Shown here one piece after another: positions 1 to 7,531 of a DNA stretch of 64,000 bases. Numbering within the stretch: the stretch's first letter is position 1; every line of letters begins with the position of its first letter. The position numbers and the translations under genes were made by a program. The notes beneath the pieces are model-generated. The model had not been told where the DNA came from and did not search any database. It was given only the letters and a program-made list of their open reading frames with translations. This DNA is from Ferruginibacter sp. (lineage in GTDB: Bacteria > Bacteroidota > Bacteroidia > Chitinophagales > Chitinophagaceae): positions 1 through 64,000 of the forward strand of contig JACMLJ010000031.1 of assembly GCA_014379625.1 (NCBI GenBank), written 5' to 3'.

Positions 1-164
1 CGATAACCTGGCCTCGGAAAATAATGAAGTGGTTAATCACTTAACCACTTCTTCTCTCAATTATTTTTTGAGCAATGGCTAAAAAAACCGACTCGCAATT
101 TTTGCCCAAGTGTCAGATCAAGTAGTAACTATTACATATAAAACTTAAATCAATTTGCTCCTGT

Positions 165-370
165 TCACATTTCAGTTCTGCCGGATAATGAAATACCAAC
201 ATCGCCCTAACTTTCAAAGTTTTGTAACCCTTCAGGGACAAGTATGAACTATATTTTTGCCACTTTTAGGGTCGTATATATCATCGCCCTTCCACTCAGC
301 ACTGTCATCAAACTTAAACTCAACTAATATTACTAATCCAATAATAGGATTGTTTTTCTTTGACTGAGCA
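165..370 (-). pseudogene. DUF2147 protein remnant, frameshifted
   Basis: Read on the minus strand, two frames carry consecutive pieces of a DUF2147 protein. One gives NNPIIGLVILVEF followed by EWKGDDIYDPKSGKN and then a stop; a shifted frame continues with GDVGISLSGRTEM. DUF2147 proteins have the same order: a PILGM-like strand, a GG.IYDPK.GK.Y motif, then RGYIG.SL.GRT. The internal stops and the missing N-terminal half show a decayed gene. Boundaries are approximate. It fits the degraded character of the first 6 kb. Confidence 0.6.
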
Positions 371-653
371 GAATAAAACCAAAATTGCTAAACGCGATTG
401 ACCGCTTTAATGACATCCTGAAAAAGGCAAAAGGAACATTGCAGTAACCTTTATGTACTGGCTATTGGATGATCCCCGTGCGGCCGGATTTATTTTTATT
501 GCAAGCACCGGTATATATCCAGGGATATGAATAAGAAAGCCTGCAACCAATAATGGTGTTATTTTACCTACTAACAAAAATTTATTTCCCAAAAATGTCC
601 AATTCTGAACACTCATTTGTTATTAGTTTTTAAACAATTAAATTTCAAAGAAA
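371..653. other. Gene-poor stretch with a doubtful 69-codon ORF
   Basis: The only open frame is a 69-codon minus-strand ORF at 407-616, with a hydrophobic centre and no family I recognise. It lies just upstream of the DUF2147 remnant on the same strand, so it may be another gene fragment. No RNA gene or clear promoter was seen. Bases 1-164 likewise hold nothing I can assign. Confidence 0.3.
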
Positions 654-1034
654 ATGAAAGAATTTATGATGATTTTCAGAAATGAAAAAGTGGAAGGTGG
701 TGAACTACCTTCTGCGGAACAAATGCAGGCAGTGATGAACCAATGGCAAAATTGGATAGGAAACATTGCAGCAAAAGGAAATTTCAGTGGAACAAACCGT
801 TTAGATTCGGAAGGTAAAACATTAAAACCTAACGAAGTCAGTATTGACGGACCTTATGCTGAGGTGAAGGAAATGGTGGGCGGATACCTCGTTGTAAAAG
901 CCAATACGTTTGACGATGCGGTGGAAATGGCAATATCCTGTCCCAACCTCTTGTACGGGGGAAGTGTAGAAGTCAGAAGCGTAATGGCTATGGATGCTGA
1001 TATACATTCTGTTTCATTTTTAGCGGTAAAATAA
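654..1034 (+). CDS. YCII-related (DGPF) domain protein
   Basis: This 126-residue protein is about the usual length for the YCII/DGPF family. The hallmark is the DGPYAEVKEMVGGY segment around residues 65-78, followed by an alpha/beta half with a CPNL...GGSVEVR strand. These small ferredoxin-like-fold proteins are typically encoded beside ECF sigma factors of group 42, and such a gene follows here after 55 bp on the same strand. Their biochemical role is not established; a sensing or enzymatic accessory role is inferred from the fixed pairing. The ATG is preceded by an A-rich leader, as is normal in Bacteroidota. Family assignment is fairly secure, function is not. Confidence 0.85.
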   Translation: MKEFMMIFRNEKVEGGELPSAEQMQAVMNQWQNWIGNIAAKGNFSGTNRLDSEGKTLKPNEVSIDGPYAEVKEMVGGYLVVKANTFDDAVEMAISCPNLLYGGSVEVRSVMAMDADIHSVSFLAVK

Positions 1035-1089
1035 AAAAAATAATTCGTCGTCTTTGCCAACTTTATTATGTTGGCAAAGACTTTTTTTT

Positions 1090-2325
1090 ATGCAAAACAA
1101 TGAACTAATTCCACATCTGTTCAGAACAGAGTACAGAAAAATTGTTTCTGTACTTTCTAAATTATTTGGTATTGAATACATAGAAATTGCGGAAGATATT
1201 GTAAGTGAAACTTTTCTTTTAGCTGCCGAATTATGGGGAGTTAAAGGACTTCCCGAAAATCCAACGGCCTGGTTGTATGGCGTTGCGAAAAATAAAACAA
1301 GAAATTATCTGAAACGCAATCAACTTTTTGCACAAAAAATTTCGCCGGAAATAAAACATACAAACCACCAAACAGAAGAAATAGAAATTGATTTGTCAAT
1401 CAAAAATATTAATGACAGCCAGTTGGCTATGATTTTTGCAGTTTGCAATCCCTCCATTTCTTCACAAGCACAAATTGGTTTGGCATTGAATTTACTATGT
1501 GGTTTTGGCGTGGAAGAAATTGCCAGTGCGTTTTTGACCAACAAAGAAGTAATTTATAAAAGACTGCAAAGGGCCAAAGAAAAACTTAAAACTGATAAAA
1601 TAAAGATTCAACAACCCAGTTTAGCAGAAATCAATGACCGGCTGCCTAACGTTTTAATCACACTTTATTTGCTTTTTAATGAGGGGTATTATTCTACTTT
1701 GCAAAACATTGCCTTAAGAAAAGACCTTTGTTTAGAAGCGATGCGGTTGAATTATCTATTGGTAGAAAACGACATTACGAATAAACCAATGGTTAATGCC
1801 CTGCTTTCGTTAATGTGTTTTCATTCATCACGATTTGAAGCAAGGATAAATCAAAATGGCGAAACTATCTTATATGAAGAACAGGACACCGATCTCTGGA
1901 ATAAAGAATTGATCGAGAAAGGAGAGTATTATCTGAACCAGGCATTTACCAACAGTACATTAACGAAGTATCATTTAGAAGCAAGTATTGCCTATTGTCA
2001 CACAAAAAAAGAAAACACAAGCCAGAAATGGGAAGCCATATTGCAACTATACAATCAACTTTTGCAGATAGCGTATTCACCAATTATTGCGCTCAACAGA
2101 ACATATGCACTTGCCAAAGCCCACGGAAAAAAAGAAGCAATTAGTGAGGCAGAAAAATTAAATCTTACCAACAACCATCTTTATTATTCCTTATTGGGTA
2201 ATCTTTACACCAATCTTGATAATAAAAAAGCCTTACTACATTTTGCCACAACCTTAACACTTGCCAACTCCGCCGCAGACAAGGCAACAATTGCTAAAAA
2301 TATCGATAAAGTGCCCCCCCGATAA
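1090..2325 (+). CDS. ECF42-type RNA polymerase sigma factor with TPR-like C-terminus
   Basis: The N-terminal region (about residues 1-75) has sigma-70 region 2 features: EYRKIVSVLSKLFG, AEDIVSETFLLA and a tryptophan-rich NPTAWLYGVAKNK helix. Region 4 follows near 140-170 (EEIASAFLTNKEVIYKRLQRAKEKL). The long helical C-terminal domain with FNEGYY near residue 200 is the DUF6596/TPR-like extension that defines ECF group 42, which lacks a classical anti-sigma partner and is coupled to YCII proteins, as here. I chose the ATG at 1090 over an in-frame ATG at 1054 because MQNNELIPHLFR is the usual type of start and the upstream residues are unlike the family. The last codons run into seven C residues (2314-2320), so the reading frame end could vary. 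Confidence 0.85.
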   Translation: MQNNELIPHLFRTEYRKIVSVLSKLFGIEYIEIAEDIVSETFLLAAELWGVKGLPENPTAWLYGVAKNKTRNYLKRNQLFAQKISPEIKHTNHQTEEIEIDLSIKNINDSQLAMIFAVCNPSISSQAQIGLALNLLCGFGVEEIASAFLTNKEVIYKRLQRAKEKLKTDKIKIQQPSLAEINDRLPNVLITLYLLFNEGYYSTLQNIALRKDLCLEAMRLNYLLVENDITNKPMVNALLSLMCFHSSRFEARINQNGETILYEEQDTDLWNKELIEKGEYYLNQAFTNSTLTKYHLEASIAYCHTKKENTSQKWEAILQLYNQLLQIAYSPIIALNRTYALAKAHGKKEAISEAEKLNLTNNHLYYSLLGNLYTNLDNKKALLHFATTLTLANSAADKATIAKNIDKVPPR

Positions 2326-2514
2326 AAAAAAACAGCTAACATCAGATTTGATAACCCAAAGCTTCGACTATTTTAAAGGCAAATCAAAAATGTTACGCGA
2401 TTATGGAAAAAATTGGGGCGATTGGGAAGAAATTAGAATAAATAAATGGTGCCGCATCACATTTCGATACACTAATTTCAAATACAATATAATATTTTAG
2501 TCATTTATTATTGA
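2326..2514 (+). other. Unassigned open frame after the ECF gene
   Basis: The +1/-1 shifted frame across the C7 tract stays open to 2500 and would encode about 58 residues containing FDYFKGKSKMLRDYG and KNWGDWEEIRINKW. It has no start of its own. It is either the tail of a degraded gene or an alternative C-terminus reached by slippage in the poly-C. I do not recognise the sequence. Confidence 0.25.
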
Positions 2515-2542
2515 CTAAATGTCAATTATACTTTACATTTAG
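2515..2542. promoter_or_regulatory. Palindromic operator candidate for the downstream XRE operon
   Basis: Perfect 8-bp arms CTAAATGT (2515-2522) and ACATTTAG (2535-2542) are separated by 12 bp. The right arm lies where the -33 element of the 2554-2561 promoter would be. Placement ahead of a two-gene unit that ends with an XRE regulator suggests autoregulation; that is inference. Confidence 0.5.
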
Positions 2543-2553
2543 AAATGTTTACC

Positions 2554-2561
2554 TATCTTTG
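2554..2561 (+). promoter_or_regulatory. -7 promoter element TATCTTTG
   Basis: Exact match to the Bacteroidota TAnnTTTG element, 24 bp before the ATG of the membrane-protein gene at 2586. Confidence 0.55.
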
Positions 2562-2585
2562 TACCATAACTTTAAAAACAATATT

Positions 2586-2978
2586 ATGGACAATACAAAA
2601 AAAGCACCTCGCAACAAAGCTGCGTTATTCGCTGCTATATGGTTAGTAACTTACACCATCTGCTTATTTACGATTAAAAAATTATCCCCTGGTGCCTCAA
2701 CGGGAATAATATTATCCCTTCTACCCGTGGTAACTTTTGCGCTTTTCATTTATACACTTATCAGGGGAGTTGCTTCAATGGATGAAGTGCAGATAAGAAT
2801 TCAAATGGAAGCCGCCGTTATAGCATTTTCACTCGCACTGTTGATGATAATGACATTAGGGCTGCTCGACCTCGTTATAACGCTAAATAAAGAAGATTGG
2901 GGCTATAGACATGTAGTTCCCTATTTCGCTATCTTTTATTTTATCGGACTTATCATTTCAAAACGTAAATACGATTGA
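2586..2978 (+). CDS. Four-helix membrane protein paired with an XRE regulator
   Basis: After a short basic N-terminus (MDNTKKAPRNK) the 130-residue protein has four hydrophobic segments, near residues 13-33, 40-60, 78-98 and 107-125. A conserved-looking cytosolic loop RGVASMDEVQIRIQMEA lies between helices 2 and 3. Small membrane proteins of this layout commonly precede a YozG-like HTH gene, which here starts 2 bp after the stop. I chose the ATG at 2586 because it follows the TATCTTTG element and an A-rich leader; the longer frame from 2511 begins inside the operator. No enzymatic function is evident. The pair may act as a small stress-responsive or transferable regulatory unit. Confidence 0.7.
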   Translation: MDNTKKAPRNKAALFAAIWLVTYTICLFTIKKLSPGASTGIILSLLPVVTFALFIYTLIRGVASMDEVQIRIQMEAAVIAFSLALLMIMTLGLLDLVITLNKEDWGYRHVVPYFAIFYFIGLIISKRKYD

Positions 2979-2980
2979 TA

Positions 2981-3181
2981 ATGAAAAACACGATTAAGGT
3001 AGAAAGGGCAAAAAAAAATTGGACACAAGCAGACCTTGCAGAAAAAATTGCCGTATCAAGACAAGCTGTTAACTCAATAGAGACGGGCAAATTTGTTCCC
3101 TCAACTGTTTTGGCGCTTAAAATGGCAGGCGTATTCGGGACAACTGTTGAAATAATTTTTCAACTTGAGAATACTGACTGA
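2981..3181 (+). CDS. XRE-family (YozG-like) helix-turn-helix regulator
   Basis: A 66-residue protein consisting of a single HTH domain: VERAKKNWTQADLAEKIAVSRQAVNSIETGKFVPSTVLALKMA spans the five helices in two overlapping halves, with the recognition helix at SRQAVNSIE. Length and the C-terminal VEIIFQLE strand match the YozG/XRE short regulators. The ATG at 2981 is 2 bp after the upstream stop, so the two genes are almost certainly cotranscribed. It likely binds the palindrome at 2515-2542; this is inferred from position only. Confidence 0.85.
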   Translation: MKNTIKVERAKKNWTQADLAEKIAVSRQAVNSIETGKFVPSTVLALKMAGVFGTTVEIIFQLENTD

Positions 3182-3382
3182 AAGATAGAAATACTAGGCG
3201 CTAACGGTGTAGCAACTATAAAATAGAACTACTCCGATAACAACAACTCTTGATTTGGTCATCAAAGAAAGAAAACCAATCAAATGGAAAAATCGGGAAA
3301 TGAAATGATTTGAATTGCAAATTCAATTTCATAAATTTATTACCTGAATAAATCATTGAATTTTACTAAACATTCAGAATAC

Positions 3383-3748
3383 ATGAAACACCATGCGAAA
3401 TCAGTAAGGGCATTTATTGGAGCAATAGATTTTGAGGTATCCAGACTTTTTTATAAGGAACTGGGATTCGAAGAGTCAATAATATTTAAGGATATGTCAT
3501 ACTTCAGGATTTCCCCGGAATTAGGGTTTTATTTGCAAAATGCGTACGTTAAAGATTGGGTAGACAATACAATGCTATTTCTTGAAGTAGATAATGTCAA
3601 TGAATACTTTAAAGAACTACAAAATCTTGGACTTCATGAAAAATATAAAAATGTAAAATTGACCCCTATCAAGGTAAATGATTGGGGAAAAGAATGTTTC
3701 ATGCATGACCCTTCCGGAATACTTTGGCATTTTGGAGAATTCAATTAA
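3383..3748 (+). CDS. VOC-family protein (glyoxalase/bleomycin-resistance fold)
   Basis: The 121-residue protein shows the paired beta-alpha-beta-beta-beta modules of the vicinal oxygen chelate fold: VRAFIGAIDFEVSRLFYKELGF near the start (first module), LFLEVDNVNEYFKELQ in the middle, and a terminal FMHDPSGILWHFGEFN strand. The HDPSG.LWHF ending is typical. The metal ligands cannot be assigned with certainty, and many stand-alone members are of unknown substrate. I prefer ATG 3383 over 3356 because family members begin just before the first beta strand. It is an isolated gene in the accessory region. Confidence 0.75.
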   Translation: MKHHAKSVRAFIGAIDFEVSRLFYKELGFEESIIFKDMSYFRISPELGFYLQNAYVKDWVDNTMLFLEVDNVNEYFKELQNLGLHEKYKNVKLTPIKVNDWGKECFMHDPSGILWHFGEFN

Positions 3749-3843
3749 GCTGTGAAATAATTTATACAGCACATTTCATCCAGTCAAAATTCCGGCCGCT
3801 GACAGCTCGGTCATTTTTAATCGGCATCTTGCAAAGAAAACAG

Positions 3844-3936
3844 ATGACTACATACATTTCAATATTAAGGGGTATTAACTTAAGCGGACACCATACAATT
3901 AAAATGGGCATCATAAAAAAGTTGTTTGCTGAGTAA
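3844..3936 (+). pseudogene. Truncated DUF1697 gene (N-terminal fragment)
   Basis: The frame starting ATGACTACATAC encodes MTTYISILRGINLSGHHTIK, the highly recognisable N-terminus of DUF1697 proteins (consensus about MxTYIxxLRGINVSGxxxIKM). It ends after 30 codons at a TAA, whereas the family is about 170-180 residues. No further DUF1697 sequence follows before the next gene, so the rest has been deleted. This is a clear scar of gene loss. Confidence 0.7.
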
Positions 3937-3974
3937 GGATTCAATAACCTATTCATACCCCAAAATATAACTGT

Positions 3975-4895
3975 ATGCGCAAGAAAAGAATCGTTGTTCT
4001 ATATTACATGTCCGCAATACTTTTAGTTGCCTGTGACAACAATAGCGCTAAGCCGGACAACGACTATGACAATTCTGTAAGTGACCCAAAACTTAGGGAA
4101 ATTCAAACAAAAGTATTATTTGATGAATCACATAAAAATCATCACAAAATAGCAAATACATACAAACCATTTGCGATATTACTCTCAAATGACGGCTGTT
4201 TGGTTAAAGCAAATGACAAACCAATTAGCAAAAAAATATTATCGGAAACAAATATTTATGTGATTGCCACAGCAATGGGGAAAGTAGATCCGGGCGATAT
4301 TTCCCCTTTTACACAGCAGGAAATTAATGAGCTTGAAAATTGGGTTGATGACGGGGGCGCCGTGTTGGTTATTACCGAACATTTTCCTTTTGGACTTGCG
4401 ATGGCTCCCCTGCTTAAAAAATTCGGAATTGCTGTTCATAACGGTTATACAGAGGATACATCACTCAATAACAAAAATGTTATGGATGCATTACTCTTTG
4501 AAAAGTCACATGGGAATTTAAATTCAAATCATCGAATTCTTGATAAAGTGGAACGGATCAACACTTTCACCGGTAGCTCAGTTAAAGGTGATTCAACATG
4601 GACACCTTTATTAATTTTTTCTCCAAATGCTCAAAATTATAATGTAAAAGTAGATGTTAAAAAAAATGGTGGCGATATTACGACAAGTGTCGGGTATGCA
4701 GATTTTTATTCTGCAAAAGGCTATTCCCAGGGTCTGTGCAGGCAATATGGTAAAGGCAGAATTGTAGTGTTAGCAGAATCAGCATTTCTTACGGCCCAGA
4801 TTGATAAAAATGGAAATAAGTTCGGGATGAATATCCCGGAATCGGACAATAAACAGTTTGCCCTAAATGTTATCAGATGGCTGGCAAAACAGTAA
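3975..4895 (+). CDS. DUF4350-type lipoprotein
   Basis: The 306-residue protein begins with a lipoprotein signal: basic MRKKR, hydrophobic stretch, then lipobox LLVAC with the acceptor Cys near residue 20. The mature part contains FDESHKNHHKI, ELENWVDDGGAVLVITEHFPFG and a late GKGRIVVLAESAFLTAQ segment. This is the GATase-like Rossmann arrangement of DUF4350 proteins, which usually sense or bind an unknown ligand in the envelope. The final NKQFALNVIRWLA helix is characteristic. It is predicted to sit in the periplasm or on the outer membrane. No operon partner is present; a truncated gene precedes it and an inverted-repeat element follows. Confidence 0.65.
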   Translation: MRKKRIVVLYYMSAILLVACDNNSAKPDNDYDNSVSDPKLREIQTKVLFDESHKNHHKIANTYKPFAILLSNDGCLVKANDKPISKKILSETNIYVIATAMGKVDPGDISPFTQQEINELENWVDDGGAVLVITEHFPFGLAMAPLLKKFGIAVHNGYTEDTSLNNKNVMDALLFEKSHGNLNSNHRILDKVERINTFTGSSVKGDSTWTPLLIFSPNAQNYNVKVDVKKNGGDITTSVGYADFYSAKGYSQGLCRQYGKGRIVVLAESAFLTAQIDKNGNKFGMNIPESDNKQFALNVIRWLAKQ

Positions 4896-4935
4896 TACTT
4901 ACTACTTGGCGATCAATAAAAAAAGTACCCCACAA

Positions 4936-4978
4936 CTAAGCGTTAGTCGCGCCAGCAAGGCCAGCGATGAACGCTTAG
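4936..4978. repeat. Inverted-repeat element (CTAAGCGTT / AACGCTTAG)
   Basis: Perfect 9-bp arms at 4936-4944 and 4970-4978 flank a GC-rich core with two GCCAGC copies. The left arm is itself almost palindromic with the bases after it (ACTAAgcgTTAGT). It lies about 230 bp from the end of the tyrosine recombinase gene, so it could be a recombination-site remnant. It does not satisfy the attC core consensus GTTRRRY. Confidence 0.45.
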
Positions 4979-4979
4979 A

Positions 4980-5108
4980 TGTAATGGATCGGCCTGTTTG
5001 GATGAAGTCATTAAATTATGGGATTGGCATAAAGAGGGTATTGTTGAAGTTAACTCTTGGTCACCAATAATATTTGCAGTAAAAAAAATCATACAATTGC
5101 CGCAATAA
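4980..5108 (+). pseudogene. Possible C-terminal gene fragment
   Basis: Immediately after the inverted repeat one frame stays open for 42 codons and has ordinary protein character (DEVIKLWDWHKEGIVEVNSW, then FAVKKII) before a stop inside the hairpin at 5100-5138. There is no start codon, so if real it is the tail of a disrupted gene. The family is not recognised and the case is weak. Confidence 0.25.
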
Positions 5109-5138
5109 ATCAACTACCAATTTTTTCCAATATTGCGG
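5100..5138 (-). terminator. Stem-loop downstream of the recombinase gene
   Basis: Arms CCGCAATA (5100-5107) and TATTGCGG (5131-5138) enclose a 23-base loop about 70 nt past the recombinase stop. It may end the minus-strand transcript or mark the end of a mobile element. The T-run expected of an intrinsic terminator is short. Confidence 0.35.
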
Positions 5139-5209
5139 TAGCGGTTTATTTTTAATTTGAGTTGACTGTTCCAGCCGAAGCCAATTTGCTTCCAGCCCAT
5201 CTGCTACAC

Positions 5210-6154
5210 CTAAACCACCCCCCGCTTTCCCCTGACGTCATACAAAGTATCTAACGGACTGAAAGCCAGCATAGCCATCGGCCTTGCCAGGTGCAGGTAG
5301 ATCATTGTAGTGTCAATATGTGCATGACCCAACAGTTCTTTAATCGTAAGAATATTTACGCCCTGTTCTAACAAATGAGTGGCATAGCTGTGACGTAAAG
5401 TGTGCAGTGATACATATTCTTTTAAAATACCAGATTTTTTTACCGCCTGTCTCATCACCCATTGCGCACCACGTTGGGACAAGGCTGCTTCAGTATTTCC
5501 TTCAAACAAAAAAAATTTTGGACGAGATGTGTCCAGGTAGGTTTTTACGCCATGGCAAAGCAACTCGCCCAGGGGTAGTATCCGGTCTTTGCCGCCTTTG
5601 CCTTGACGTATATGAACCATCCGGCGTTCCAAATCAACATCACCTACACGCAGGTTGCGTACTTCGCCGCAACGCAGACCACAACCATAACAAAAACTAA
5701 GCAATAAACGGTGTTTAAGTAAAATACAAACCTGCATGAGTTGCTTTACTTCGCTTTCATTCAGCACAGACGGCAATTTATTAGACCCTTCAATTGCAGG
5801 CAGGCAAAATTGCTGGTAAGGAAGCCCCCTCAGCCTGCAAACAGTGCGCATTCCATAAACAGTAAACTTAAAAAACGTAGCTGATGCGGTACCGCGCGAT
5901 TTAACAAGGTGCAGATAATCCAGCACCTGCTCGGCATCCAGCGTAGTGGGCAGTTGATGGTAATGAAGCGCCAGGTGGGCAAGTTGACGCCCGTAATTAA
6001 TGAGCATACTCTTACTTCGGCCATTTACATTAATGTAGCGTTCTAAATCACTGTACAATTTTGTAAATCCCGTAACTTCGTTACAAGCTTGCTGGGCTAT
6101 CGTTACATAATTGTGGGCTGCCCTACACATGACTGTAGTCTGTTTGTTTTGCAT
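5210..6154 (-). CDS. Tyrosine-type site-specific recombinase
   Basis: An N-terminal SAM-like core-binding domain (YINVNGRSKSMLINYGRQLA) precedes the catalytic domain. The catalytic residues are all visible: Arg in GLRCGEVRNL, Lys in QGKGGKDR, HTLRHS, LLGHAHIDTT and the nucleophile Tyr in TTMIYLH. The ending SPLDTLYDVRG is typical of Bacteroidota recombinases that travel with IS91-like transposases, but no transposase is next to it. The IntI-specific insertion before HxxR is absent, so this is not an integron integrase. I chose the ATG at 6154, which has an A-rich leader, over 6187. It appears intact and is probably an orphan from a mobile element. Confidence 0.85.
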   Translation of the reverse strand: MQNKQTTVMCRAAHNYVTIAQQACNEVTGFTKLYSDLERYINVNGRSKSMLINYGRQLAHLALHYHQLPTTLDAEQVLDYLHLVKSRGTASATFFKFTVYGMRTVCRLRGLPYQQFCLPAIEGSNKLPSVLNESEVKQLMQVCILLKHRLLLSFCYGCGLRCGEVRNLRVGDVDLERRMVHIRQGKGGKDRILPLGELLCHGVKTYLDTSRPKFFLFEGNTEAALSQRGAQWVMRQAVKKSGILKEYVSLHTLRHSYATHLLEQGVNILTIKELLGHAHIDTTMIYLHLARPMAMLAFSPLDTLYDVRGKRGVV

Positions 6155-6274
6155 GTTGCATTTTTTTAGTGATAAATATTTATGCAAAGCAAAAGCCTGT
6201 CCCGTTATCAGGGACTTCTAAAACTACCACAGGTTTTGTACAATCTTACAGCATCTCATTAAAGACAAGTTATA

Positions 6275-6688
6275 ATGGCCAATTTATCTTTGAAGAATCT
6301 ACTGTGGATAGATGCAATTGCTGCGATGTTGTCCGGATTCTTTGTATTGATTTTAAGCGCTACCCTTTCGAAGCTTTTTAATTTCCCTGATAAGTTATTG
6401 ATAACCTTATCCATGGTGAGTCTGGGATACGCTTCATTTTCTCTTTCCTTAGCCCAACAAAAATCAAATCCAAAGCGCCTACTTATTTTATTAGTTATTG
6501 GAAATTCCATTTATGCAATACTTTGTGTTATTCTTCTGACGTTTCTTCATAGCAAGGCTACTTTTTTGGGCCTGGTTTATTTACTCTTAGAATCTGCATT
6601 TGTTGCAGCATTGGCTTTATTAGAGTGGAGACAGATAAAACTAAGTATTAAGAATGGGAAATTAAAAGGCGATTTGAAGAAGCAATAA
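6275..6688 (+). CDS. Small four-helix membrane protein of unknown function
   Basis: The 137-residue protein has four predicted membrane helices (about residues 8-30, 40-60, 70-90 and 95-118) and a lysine-rich cytoplasmic tail. Acidic NFPD and basic QQKSNPKR loops separate the helices. The layout resembles small Bacteroidota integral-membrane proteins with no assigned function; I do not recognise a named domain. It is transcribed divergently from the recombinase gene with only about 120 bp between, and could be cargo of the same lost element. Confidence 0.6.
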   Translation: MANLSLKNLLWIDAIAAMLSGFFVLILSATLSKLFNFPDKLLITLSMVSLGYASFSLSLAQQKSNPKRLLILLVIGNSIYAILCVILLTFLHSKATFLGLVYLLLESAFVAALALLEWRQIKLSIKNGKLKGDLKKQ

Positions 6689-6775
6689 CATTACCAGGCC
6701 CGGATCACCACAAATGCAGGGAATCACTATTCGGAAATTCCAGTCCCGCAGAAAGACAGATAGGGATGATCCGAA

Positions 6776-7123
6776 TCAATTGGTAAAGTTGTTTGTCCAA
6801 ATCCAATTAAAGGGCCTGGGAAAGCCTTTTTGAACAATGATTTTTTTGCTTCCGTTGGGTAACAGAAAAATACTTTTCTTCAGTTTTGTACCATTGTTAC
6901 CAATGCCATAATAACCTTTAACCAAAGCATGATACAAATTATTTCCGCCAGGAACACTTTTCATCATTAAACTTTTAGTATTCAGAAAGTCTGTATTTCC
7001 GATTAAATAATATCCCTTGACCGGGGACAAATTCAGGTGATTAGTTTTGTCCGAAAAGTTTTTTGAATAACTGATAATTGATACCAGCATACATCCGGCA
7101 GCTAAGAAAATTAATTTTTTCAT
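6776..7123 (-). CDS. Secreted protein with KGYYxIGN repeats
   Basis: A Sec signal peptide (MKKLIFLAAGCMLVSIISYS) leads into a 90-residue mature protein. Two copies of a VKGYY-IGN motif are present, VKGYYLIGNTDF and VKGYYGIGNNGTKL, separated by about 30 residues, followed by a KKSIFLLPNGSKKIIVQKG segment. There is no cysteine pair or catalytic motif in the mature part. The duplication suggests a small repeat fold or binding module. Function unknown. Its gene is isolated, with a 408-bp empty stretch upstream. Confidence 0.65.
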   Translation of the reverse strand: MKKLIFLAAGCMLVSIISYSKNFSDKTNHLNLSPVKGYYLIGNTDFLNTKSLMMKSVPGGNNLYHALVKGYYGIGNNGTKLKKSIFLLPNGSKKIIVQKGFPRPFNWIWTNNFTN

Positions 7124-7531
7124 TTTAGTTTTTTTTGATAGAACGAAAATACAGTGTGATCCAAAGCAATATAATACCCAAAACTGTTAGCAGTTATCAC
7201 CAATTTTGGGGAGCCTTTTATATAATTTCTAAAAAGCATACCGGCCAACCATGCAGGGAAAATTTTGGGCAGGACAAACAAATCATCAATTGTAGTTCGT
7301 TATCAGTTCTAGTTCCGGGGGATGGTTTTGATTTAGCTTTTGTTCGTTAACTTGTACTTCCTATATCAATTAAGCTTTGATTCCCGGCAGTACCAGCAAC
7401 AAATATCCTCACTTCCCTAATGCAAAAAGTTAGCGGCAGGCTTAAGCGCATTTACGAACAAAACAATTTAGCTACTAAAAAACAATAAAAAATTTAAGTA
7501 CTCGCCTAAAACAATATCTAAATTTATTACT
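7124..7531. other. Intergenic region with a widely spaced inverted repeat
   Basis: No convincing gene. Perfect 10-bp arms TTTTGTTCGT (7338-7347) and ACGAACAAAA (7454-7463) lie 106 bp apart. A near-consensus -7 element TAAATTTA sits a few bases before the ATG at 7532. Confidence 0.35.

Noticed and set aside
5210..6154. Integron integrase with plus-strand cassettes at 650-4900
   Set aside because: The protein lacks the IntI-specific insertion, the genes lie on the 3' side of the recombinase, and the one inverted repeat does not fit attC cores. No repeated attC-like site follows each gene.
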